Shown: in pieces, positions 59,001 through 64,000 of the stretch
How the letters are laid out: every line of letters begins with the position of its first letter
Position numbering within the stretch: position 1 is the first letter of the stretch
NCBI RefSeq assembly: GCF_902832885.1
Contig: NZ_CADFDK010000004.1
Span: 467,655 to 531,654 of the forward strand
Reading direction: 5' to 3'
DNA length: 64,000 bases
From: Burkholderia seminalis DSM 23518
GTDB taxonomy: Bacteria; Pseudomonadota; Gammaproteobacteria; Burkholderiales; Burkholderiaceae
Program-made: the position numbers and the translations under genes
The notes under the pieces: generated by a model
What the model saw: only the letters and a program-made list of their open reading frames with translations
What the model was told of the DNA's origin: nothing
The model's database searches: none

Positions 59001-62000
59001 GATCGTAACGCAGCCACGCGTTCGTATGGCCGAGCCGTGCCTCGGCACCGAGCCCGACCGCGATCGTCGGCGGGGCGTAGACGGGGCGCTGCCAGACGTT
59101 CGCGAGCCACGCGGCGGCGTCGCGGCCGTTGCGTGCCGAGAGGATCACCGACGAGCCGGGCAGGCCGAGCACCGAGCGGTGCGCGAGCGTGACCTCGACC
59201 GGCGTGTATGGCCGGCCGTCCGGATCGACGAGGCGGCCTTGCGCGTCGGTGACGCCATGCACGATCACGATGCGGCCGTCGCGGTCGTAGGACAGCGGGC
59301 CCGAGCGGTCGAGCGTCAGTGCGTCGACGCCGGCTACCGGCTTGCCGTCGAACGGCGACGTCTTCACCGGACGGGCGCGCGACCATGCCGTTTCCTCGGC
59401 GAGCGTGGCGGCCGTGTCGCGCGGCGCCGGCATCGTGACCCCGGTACGCCGCGCGGCCTGCGCGTGGCGCCGATACAGCTCGCCGTAGGTCACGCCGCCG
59501 TCGAGCGACGTCGGGCTGTGCTCGAACGCGTCGGCGAGGCGCGCGAGCGAGGCCGCGTCGCCGGGCCGCGCGCGGCCGTATTCGTTGGCGATCGCCTCGG
59601 GCAGCGCGACGTGGCGGCCGATGTCGACGCCGAGGTTCGCCCGGATCTCGTCGCGCACCGCGAATGCGTTGACCTGCGCGCGCGCCTCGGCGAGCAGCGC
59701 GCTACGCACGTAACCCTGCGTCGAGCCGTAGTCGAGCCCGAGCGTGCCGGTCGCGGCCTCGAGCGCATGGCGGGCCTCGTGCGCGAGCACGTAGACCATC
59801 GATCCGGTCGACCGCAGGCCGCCGTCGATCGTGACGCGGCGCCGCCGCGTATCGATCTTGCTGCCGCCGCCGGGCTTGCCGCGCACGACTTTCCAGCCGG
59901 CGTCGGTGCCGAGCCGAAGCTGCTGAGACAGCAGGCTCGATGCGTCGATCAGCCGGTACGCTTCCTTCGGCAGCGGGGCGCCGCCGAAGCGCATCCGCAC
60001 GCGCGTGATGACCGACGGTTTTTGCACGAACGCATCGGGCGGCGGCGTTTCGGCGAGCCGCGGATGCGCGAGTTCGATGTTGCCGCGCTCGAGGCCTTGC
60101 GTCAGCGCGCGCTCGATTACCGCGAGCCGCTGCAGCGCGGTGAAGTGCTCGCCCGCGCCCGTGCCGATCGGGCCGGGGTCGCTCAGCAGGAAATCGCCGC
60201 CGCGCGTGAAGAGGCCTTGCAGGTCGAAGCCGATGCCCGTGCGTTCGACGACTTCGCGAATCTGCCGGATATGCTCGAGCGCCGCGCGCGACACCACGCG
60301 CGGCAGCGCGCCCGTCTCGAAGCCGTAGCTGTGGAACACGCCCAGCGGCCGGTACAGCACGGCGACGCGGTTCAGCGCGGAGAACGGACCGTGCATCGTC
60401 ACGGTCTTCAGGTCGTACGCGGCGAGATCGTCGAGTGCGATGCTCTCGTCGATCGCCGCTTCGATCTGGCGGGCTTCCGACGTATGCGGGCCGTGGTCGT
60501 AAACCGCGAGCGCGGCATCGTGGCCGAGCGCGAACACGGTTTTTTCGCCGCCGGCGCCGAGCAGTTCGCCGACGTGACGCTCGACGTCGATCCGCGCGGC
60601 CGGATTGCCCTCGACGTGCACGCCTTCGGCGTCGGCCGCCAGCGGCCCGAGATCGTGCGGTGCCGCGGGCGCCGGGTCGTAGCGGCGGAACACGCCGGTG
60701 TCGAGCAGCGCCGCGCGTTCGCCGACCGCGTGCGGGGGCGGCGCATACACCGGCCGTTGCCACAGGTTCGCGAGCTGCGAGGCAGCCGCATCGCCGCCGT
60801 GCTTCGCCGACAGCACGATCGAATAGCCGTCCTTGATCAGGAACGACGGCGCCTGGTCGAGCGCGTATTCATGCACGCTGGCCGGTTGTCCATCCGCGAG
60901 CAGCGTGCCGTCCGGCAACGTGTCGGCATGCAGCATCAGCACGCCTTCGTCCTGCAGCATCGTGAAGTGGCGGCTGCGCGCTGCTTGGAGGTCGGCCGCG
61001 GCAGGCACGGGCCCGTCGCCGAACGGCGACGCATAGTCGGCATGCGCGCGGCTCCAGGCGACGCGTTCGTCGAAGCTGCGCACGCCGCGCGGCGCGTCGG
61101 CGGTCTCGTGCGTTTGCGGCGCGGGCATCCGGCGCGGGATGCCGCCGCGGCGCTTCTGGCGCGACCACACGTCGTCGTAGAAGTCGCGGTAGGTCTCGCC
61201 GTCGCGGCCCGATACGGGCGCATCCGCGAATGCGTCGACGAGGCGTCCGACCGTGCCCGCGTAGTCGTGCGACGGCGCGCGCCACGCGGCGCCTTCGCGC
61301 TCGATCGCGTCGGGCAGGCGCACATGCGCGGCAATGTCGCCGCCGCCCGCGAGCTTGATTTCGTAGCGTGCCTCGAACGCGTTGATCTGCGCGCGCGCCT
61401 CGGCTTCGAGCGCCTTGCGCGTGAAGCGGCTGCGGTTGCCGTAGTCGAGATTCAGCACACCGGCCATCGCCTCGACCGCATGGCGCGCTTCGTGCGCGAG
61501 CGTATATGTGATGCTGCCCGGATGCTGGAGCGCGCCGTCTATCGTCACGCGACGCTTGCGCGGGTCGATGCGGCTGCCGCCGCCGCGCTTGCCGAGCGTC
61601 ACGCGCCAGCCGGCGTCCTGCAGCATGCGCAGTTGGGTGGCGAGCGTGCCCGACTGCATCGCGAGCGCCTGTGCGGCTTCGGGCAGCGCCGCGCCGCCGA
61701 AGCGCATCTGCATCCGCGTGACCCAGCCCGGCTTCGATGCGCCGGGGTCGGGCGGGGCGGTCTCGGTCGTTTCGGGGTGCGCGGCGGCGAGGCCGATGTC
61801 GTCGTTCGCTGCGGCGCGACGTTCGCCGCCGGTCGGTGCGCGTGCGGTCTGGTCGCCCGCGTCGTCGATCGCGCGCGTGCCGCGGTCGGCCGCGGCCGTT
61901 TCCCGCTCCGCGTTCCGCTCGGGCGCACCGGGGCGTTCCGGCTTGACGAGCACGAGCACGCGGTTCGGCGCGCTGAACACGCCGTCGAGCGCCTTGACCG

Positions 62001-64000
62001 GCTCGGGCGGCGCGGCCGTACGGGGCATCGCCGGTTCGTTCGGGCCGCGCTTGCCGGCCAGCACGATCACCGTGTCGTCGCCGGCAGCCGGGCGGGGCGA
62101 TGCCGGTGGCGTTTCGTCGGCCGCGGCCGCGCCCGGCAAGCCGGTTTCGGCGGCCGTGGTTTCCGGCGCGGGATCGAAACGCAGCACGCGTGCGTCGGCG
62201 CGCAGCTGGCCGTCGGCGCCGAACGCGTCGGGTGCGGCGGCGTAGACGGGCTTCTGCCAGCGGTTCGCGAGTTCGGGCGCCAGTGCCGCGTCATGTTCGC
62301 CCGCGACGACGATCACCGGCTCGTCGAGATCCTGCGGGCGCAACGCGGACGGCCGTGCGCCAGGCGCGTCCTGCGCCATACGGTCGCGCACGACATAGAC
62401 GGTGCGGTCGCCGACCTCCAGCGGTTCGGCGCTCGGCCCGCGCGGGACCGCGACGGCGGCCGGATCGCGCGCGGCCGGCCGAGCGGCCGGCGCTTCGTCC
62501 GTCAGGTCGACGATTTTCACGTTGACGCGCGGCGGCGAGCCATCCGTCTTCGTTCGCGTGCCGCCGCCGGCGGGTTCCTCGAGGTCGGCGGGCCGCGTGC
62601 GCAACGCCTGCGCGTCCTCGCTGCGCCGGTCGTTGCGCGCGGCCGACGTGCGGTCCAGTTCGGTTTCGTCGTGCTGCTGATCGACGCGCGCGCGTTCCTG
62701 GCTCGCGCGCTGGGTGCTGCGGGCGTTGTTCGCCGTGCTGGCCGTTTCGCTTTCGGCGGCCGTCTGCGCGAGGCTGCGCGGCGCCTGCGCGTCGGCGCCG
62801 CTTGCCTGCCGGATCGCTTCGCTCGTCTGCGCAAGGGTGTGATCGAGCAGTTCGAGCCGCGTCTTCGGGACGACGTTCGGCGTCGTGGTCATCTCGCCGT
62901 CCGGGCCGAACGACAGGCGCTCGCCGGTTCCCGTCACGTCGTCGATGCGCGTGCCGTTGGTCCATTCCTTCGGCGAGGCCGACACGACGGACAGCGTGCC
63001 GTCCTCGCCGAGCACCACCGATTTGCCGGGCGGCATCTGCTTGCTCGACGTCTTGTCGAGCACGCGGATCGGTTGGTTGTCGTAGGTCAGGATCTTGTCG
63101 CCGACCATCAGCATGCCGTCGGGCGACACCTTCACGGCTTCCCCGTCGAGCGTCGCCCGGGTGCGGCCGTAGGCGAGCGACGACACGTCGCCCTTGTTCA
63201 GGATCCGGCCGAGCATCTGGCTGTCGACCGTGACGGTGTCGCCGTCGGCCCCGCGGATCGGCACCGGCCGGCCGGTGTGCGTGCGCACCGACGTCACCGC
63301 GCGTTCCTTGAGGCCACCGGCGGCCATCAGCGCGACGTTGGTGATCCCGGACTTGAGCTGCTCGCCGGCCGCCTTCGTGTCGCCCTTGACGAAATAGTCG
63401 TAGCCCGCTTCGCCGAACGCCTCGACCGCGCCGCCCACGCCCGTCACGACCGCGGTGGCGCGCGCGCCGGTGGTAAGCACCGATGCGACCTTCGGCGTGC
63501 GCGTGAGCGCCGTGACCGCGCGCGTGAACAGCTTGCTGCCGGCGAGCTTCGCGGCGCCCGCCGCGCCCATCGGCACGAGGTTGATGAAGTCGGCCCGTGC
63601 GCCCGCGTCGGTAAACGGATTGAGACTGCGCCCGTGGTCGGCACGGTTGGCCAGATCGAGGCCCGCGCTCGTCATCGTCGCGCCGATCGCCGTGTACATC
63701 ATCCCCGCGCCGAGGATGTTCAGCGGCACGCCGACGATCGCGCCGATGCCGGTGCCGTCGAGCAGCGTGCCGAGACCTTTGAGCGCCATCCCGCCGACCA
63801 TCATGCCGATGTTCAGGCCCGTGCTGGTCAGCGTGTTCAGGAAACTGTCGAAGCCGCTTTCGTGATGCGCGGCCTTCGACACGAGCTGCAGCGAGCCGTC
63901 CGCGTTGTGACCGGTCGCGATGTCGACGGTGCCGTCCTTCGACAGCTCGTTGTTGTCGATGTAGTCGTTGATGTCGTTGTAGGTGCTCGCCGTCTCGTCG
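53044..64000 (-). CDS. Giant multidomain protein with triple HExxH repeats and LysM C-terminus (5' end outside window)
   Basis: The frame is open over 3651 codons to the window edge, so the start lies beyond 64000. Visible order: an N-terminal hydrophobic region (63650-63860), a low-complexity charged linker (62500-62800), then three tandem units of about 563 residues. Each unit carries an HExxH motif (61480-61494, 59767-59781, 58087-58101) with a conserved Glu 31 residues after the first His. Units 2 and 3 also carry a G-A-G-x-E-K-T-V-F segment and D-F-x-L-S-D-P, reminiscent of a kinase fold. Then come about 1100 residues of unassigned alpha/beta sequence, several hydrophobic helices (53590-54420), a Ser/Ala/Pro-rich linker (53266-53480) and a LysM domain (53047-53265) starting Y-I-V-V-A-G-D-S-L-W-V-I-A-D. 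Size, domains and location next to the T3SS operon suggest an effector or toxin; secretion is not shown. Confidence 0.9.
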   Translation of the reverse strand, partial: DETASTYNDINDYIDNNELSKDGTVDIATGHNADGSLQLVSKAAHHESGFDSFLNTLTSTGLNIGMMVGGMALKGLGTLLDGTGIGAIVGVPLNILGAGMMYTAIGATMTSAGLDLANRADHGRSLNPFTDAGARADFINLVPMGAAGAAKLAGSKLFTRAVTALTRTPKVASVLTTGARATAVVTGVGGAVEAFGEAGYDYFVKGDTKAAGEQLKSGITNVALMAAGGLKERAVTSVRTHTGRPVPIRGADGDTVTVDSQMLGRILNKGDVSSLAYGRTRATLDGEAVKVSPDGMLMVGDKILTYDNQPIRVLDKTSSKQMPPGKSVVLGEDGTLSVVSASPKEWTNGTRIDDVTGTGERLSFGPDGEMTTTPNVVPKTRLELLDHTLAQTSEAIRQASGADAQAPRSLAQTAAESETASTANNARSTQRASQERARVDQQHDETELDRTSAARNDRRSEDAQALRTRPADLEEPAGGGTRTKTDGSPPRVNVKIVDLTDEAPAARPAARDPAAVAVPRGPSAEPLEVGDRTVYVVRDRMAQDAPGARPSALRPQDLDEPVIVVAGEHDAALAPELANRWQKPVYAAAPDAFGADGQLRADARVLRFDPAPETTAAETGLPGAAAADETPPASPRPAAGDDTVIVLAGKRGPNEPAMPRTAAPPEPVKALDGVFSAPNRVLVLVKPERPGAPERNAERETAAADRGTRAIDDAGDQTARAPTGGERRAAANDDIGLAAAHPETTETAPPDPGASKPGWVTRMQMRFGGAALPEAAQALAMQSGTLATQLRMLQDAGWRVTLGKRGGGSRIDPRKRRVTIDGALQHPGSITYTLAHEARHAVEAMAGVLNLDYGNRSRFTRKALEAEARAQINAFEARYEIKLAGGGDIAAHVRLPDAIEREGAAWRAPSHDYAGTVGRLVDAFADAPVSGRDGETYRDFYDDVWSRQKRRGGIPRRMPAPQTHETADAPRGVRSFDERVAWSRAHADYASPFGDGPVPAAADLQAARSRHFTMLQDEGVLMLHADTLPDGTLLADGQPASVHEYALDQAPSFLIKDGYSIVLSAKHGGDAAASQLANLWQRPVYAPPPHAVGERAALLDTGVFRRYDPAPAAPHDLGPLAADAEGVHVEGNPAARIDVERHVGELLGAGGEKTVFALGHDAALAVYDHGPHTSEARQIEAAIDESIALDDLAAYDLKTVTMHGPFSALNRVAVLYRPLGVFHSYGFETGALPRVVSRAALEHIRQIREVVERTGIGFDLQGLFTRGGDFLLSDPGPIGTGAGEHFTALQRLAVIERALTQGLERGNIELAHPRLAETPPPDAFVQKPSVITRVRMRFGGAPLPKEAYRLIDASSLLSQQLRLGTDAGWKVVRGKPGGGSKIDTRRRRVTIDGGLRSTGSMVYVLAHEARHALEAATGTLGLDYGSTQGYVRSALLAEARAQVNAFAVRDEIRANLGVDIGRHVALPEAIANEYGRARPGDAASLARLADAFEHSPTSLDGGVTYGELYRRHAQAARRTGVTMPAPRDTAATLAEETAWSRARPVKTSPFDGKPVAGVDALTLDRSGPLSYDRDGRIVIVHGVTDAQGRLVDPDGRPYTPVEVTLAHRSVLGLPGSSVILSARNGRDAAAWLANVWQRPVYAPPTIAVGLGAEARLGHTNAWLRYDPAPHLRPDLGALEVDGNGVHVSGDPAARVPVERFTGAATGAGIEKTVFELGRRNAIGLYLGTDNRAILGHIESIRLEQEGLAALRAHGLRTLTVGGPFAAFDRVAVMYAPFASLSSHDVMAGVLPARVTRDAFAQLDRARDITARHRLYYDFEGVFDAHGDFYLSDPSTVMTDAPKLNVEGIVREIGALRVTLEDGIARGAIELAHPGIAEHLPPDAFVQKPSVITRIRMRFGGAPLPKAAHALIDRSSLLRQQVALAGEAGWQIVVGRPGRGSRIDTAKQRIVLDGQFHGTGTLVYTLAHEAQHAVETITRRLALDRSSPEALTDSALMAEARAQANAFAVRREILDDGGIDIARDARLPDAIAREADHVMPGDEAGLRRLAAAFGDAAPSVPGHMNYRAYYANQADAMHARGVPREMPAPAPQPASNVPAAAATADAASRRHALDHLASHGKRDLVRIDGSQLASLQQMKEAFGTNAHVLIAEHEPRPDASVEARHAQPKFIASMRTDGNGTFVDKASADPAAPIPDAVYRALKDNGGAQRADVDFYVSPVSLAQLREYGGAARITARSDGRTWEAEQAAATPDASVVTTLKSLADAPRFRRPKQAAKAAGDGATLYAIDKETGKVLGYATRNAAHDWTYHESTSLGDATIAPRDLGAAFRRRARNLSGGRRGVRFVVTDVAHDTVERYGGFAPAAMRKALGDEKPPMQKLGTRVQRGLAKADPGVRRKIAEIDGTDSPLLPPKLVPDSEQLAIDFSGANTLHLMRALELKAIRGDHYVYVYETDHPVAESLHARRGIIAIRDGNARWYDDAEQLRARPDAGRPLDEMPLGRGPFGANQHFLLSTLAPDAFDPRATATQKAALAQRLTQLLDEKSNFDALPAKFDLATRWIRTQIASQIDRVKAAQADLAAAQQAAQPAGGGTTRPAGRVRNALRGKGGRRSRRAANASNASNVPAAPKPPKTPAAKPLTLRPYQPSLGSSTVAEWVMRYGAAKVADWFPTVDRVKAVAARRNQPDAGGLALTDEPQTILADAPMLKALGIPLGLAREVSSMPSRGPVADPHGDHNRFVKWMQAYATRHSAARMIDKRAIQAFVRAPAEIQDRVAPMARAFNLRDDPALAVRYIDQYGGAMPVVSIPVDPHTLAAARGGKHDPAFIRRARQFGSPIGARYNEADATITREAPDGTTRTLELDDIAHLHQWLTAASRYGFQLRLEAAAGRPLVSADDRRTIAGTNDSYAEYTRLMTSFERWSHDHPGAPAPNVMLSFHGWDAVLEPVPGAGHVELLDALLDRKAIDWLHVGLSYGTHGTDFIANQDLTRALAERIVDYYQTDRHGKFARLHGADALTRVFEPVSPEAFANQQQVLFAEIARIGKSKGLSDDALATLRSELYERNTTALVNQARKATIEHAMTQWASADHPPATRTEKLARRFGERWLAEAGGRAPARGTVVTSADPAGPLADSRAYWQSVVEREALKNDPSKPISVGRQIAANPKQAKMIEELQALAQINALRVHRPSFRKAELWKSIGFSSLVTGAGALVIADTLGATHVLRHDMLSSATSSFLLGSRLGRVFQVMHQGAVRSLQAGDPKAAQAVLTRLEVTLSRQLRSGAHDYGQNRRAQLEQISNEARTLAAQYVELNRVGLMSFDDATTHIKALAADVLAQMQGTVGGTSLQQLHTGNPRHLFGIAGRAGAAITSTATLAVGISGVVHAHGAFDLAYGSAAIASGALGATYAGLVYTIGAHRVNADKRSRIVRFTDSASDFMAVAYGGLGTGVQWSGGHYDLAIATGVSTALLLGGRLNTHFPNATPLIKKIPTAVVLIPVGAFAYKLIEGLWTTFFGSGSGASNQSNQSNSSQSHLAPGASPSASAHPSASAAPSASATASPGTSPAAPASPSASATPSTAQPSGSPQPYIVVAGDSLWVIADRHRQSLLDAAHVSRADQQAMPRGKQDMLALNEILQLNPSVSRDPNQLSVGTPLIVG
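57736..59421 (-). repeat. Repeat unit 3 of the giant protein
   Basis: 562 codons from M-P-A-P (57736-57747) to unit 2, with the same module order: L-A-N-V-W-Q-R-P-V-Y-A-P, G-A-G-I-E-K-T-V-F with D-F-Y-L-S-D-P, D-A-F-V-Q-K-P-S-V-I-T-R, and H-E-A-Q-H at 58087-58101 followed by A-E-A-R-A-Q-A-N-A-F. Parts of units 2 and 3 are still recognisable at DNA level (for example 58311-58370 against 59990-60050), so the duplication is moderately recent or under purifying selection. Confidence 0.8.
59422..61116 (-). repeat. Repeat unit 2 of the giant protein
   Basis: 565 codons from M-P-A-P (59422-59433) to the end of unit 1. Order within the protein: L-A-N-L-W-Q-R-P-V-Y-A-P module, G-A-G-G-E-K-T-V-F segment with D-F-L-L-S-D-P, D-A-F-V-Q-K-P-S-V-I-T-R, then H-E-A-R-H at 59767-59781 and A-E-A-R-A-Q-V-N-A-F. 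Confidence 0.8.
61117..62811 (-). repeat. Repeat unit 1 of the giant protein
   Basis: Bounded by the M-P-A-P sequence at 61117-61128. It contains a P-V-Y-A module (L-A-N-R-W-Q-K-P-V-Y-A), a T-R-M-Q-M-R-F-G-G segment and H-E-A-R-H at 61480-61494, with E-A-R-A-Q-I-N-A-F following. It lacks the kinase-like segment of units 2 and 3; an Ala/Pro/Glu-rich stretch takes its place. The left boundary is approximate. Confidence 0.6.

Noticed and set aside
1-64000. CRISPR arrays, tRNA or rRNA genes, insertion sequences, prophage genes
   Set aside because: No regularly spaced direct repeats, no cloverleaf-like sequence noticed, no transposase or integrase frame found.
53044-64000. Rhs/YD-repeat or CdiA-type contact-dependent toxin
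   Set aside because: No YD repeats, haemagglutinin repeats or TPS domain; the internal repeats are long domain-sized units.

Overview
The window is about 68-70 % GC, is densely packed and has strongly GC-biased third codon positions. It combines LysR/LysA, a NadM-Nudix/NadV pair, an OprB porin, a periplasmic trehalase and a compact type III secretion (T3SS) operon next to LuxR-type regulators. Together these point to a Burkholderia, most likely a cepacia-complex species and probably its second chromosome. The assignment rests on gene content and codon usage read by eye, not on a database search.

Layout. 1-1900: an unknown gene, a LprI-type (DUF1311) secreted protein and an N-acetylmuramoyl-L-alanine amidase. 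2007-8750: a divergent polyamine/membrane cluster. One arm encodes an FAD amine-oxidase-like protein and a membrane-anchored spermidine-synthase relative. The other encodes DUF350, an SPFH-SHOCT protein, a double DUF4178 zinc-ribbon protein, a tiny membrane peptide and SpeD. 8877-12549: a small unknown, an SRPBCC protein, and the two-step nicotinamide-to-NAD salvage pair (NadM-Nudix, NadV). 12595-23761: housekeeping and accessory genes with their regulators (NmrA/LysR pair, MocR/EamA pair, lysA/lysR pair, two GNATs, HAD, DUF4142, DUF1653, YcaQ-like). 23854-24061: a candidate sRNA with its own promoter, three stem-loops and an intrinsic terminator. 24098-25991: a two-gene terpene operon (cis-prenyltransferase plus class I terpene synthase). 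26390-28620: an MFS exporter and its TetR regulator around a palindromic operator. 28757-32440: trehalase, OprB porin and a small membrane protein.

32628-35428: two divergent promoters, each with a long 5' leader carrying short upstream ORFs. The rightward leader, about 750 nt, precedes an NRAMP-family transporter whose metal-site motifs are altered as in Mg-type relatives. 35514-37531: two divergent LuxR-type regulators without a luxI gene.

37787-50759: a single-direction T3SS operon in the order V-S-C-D-(F?)-I-J-K-L-N-O-T-U, mostly with overlapping stop and start codons. sctQ and sctR are not in it, and SctU lacks the NPTH autocleavage motif. It is followed by a glutamine-dependent asparagine synthetase (asnB). 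Converging on asnB is a giant gene, at least 3651 codons and open at the right window edge. Its product has three tandem units of about 563 residues, each with an HExxH-N26-E metallopeptidase-like signature. Units 2 and 3 also have a kinase-like segment. The protein ends in membrane segments, a Ser/Ala/Pro linker and a LysM domain. It is the least explained object in the window and is a candidate effector or toxin linked to the T3SS.
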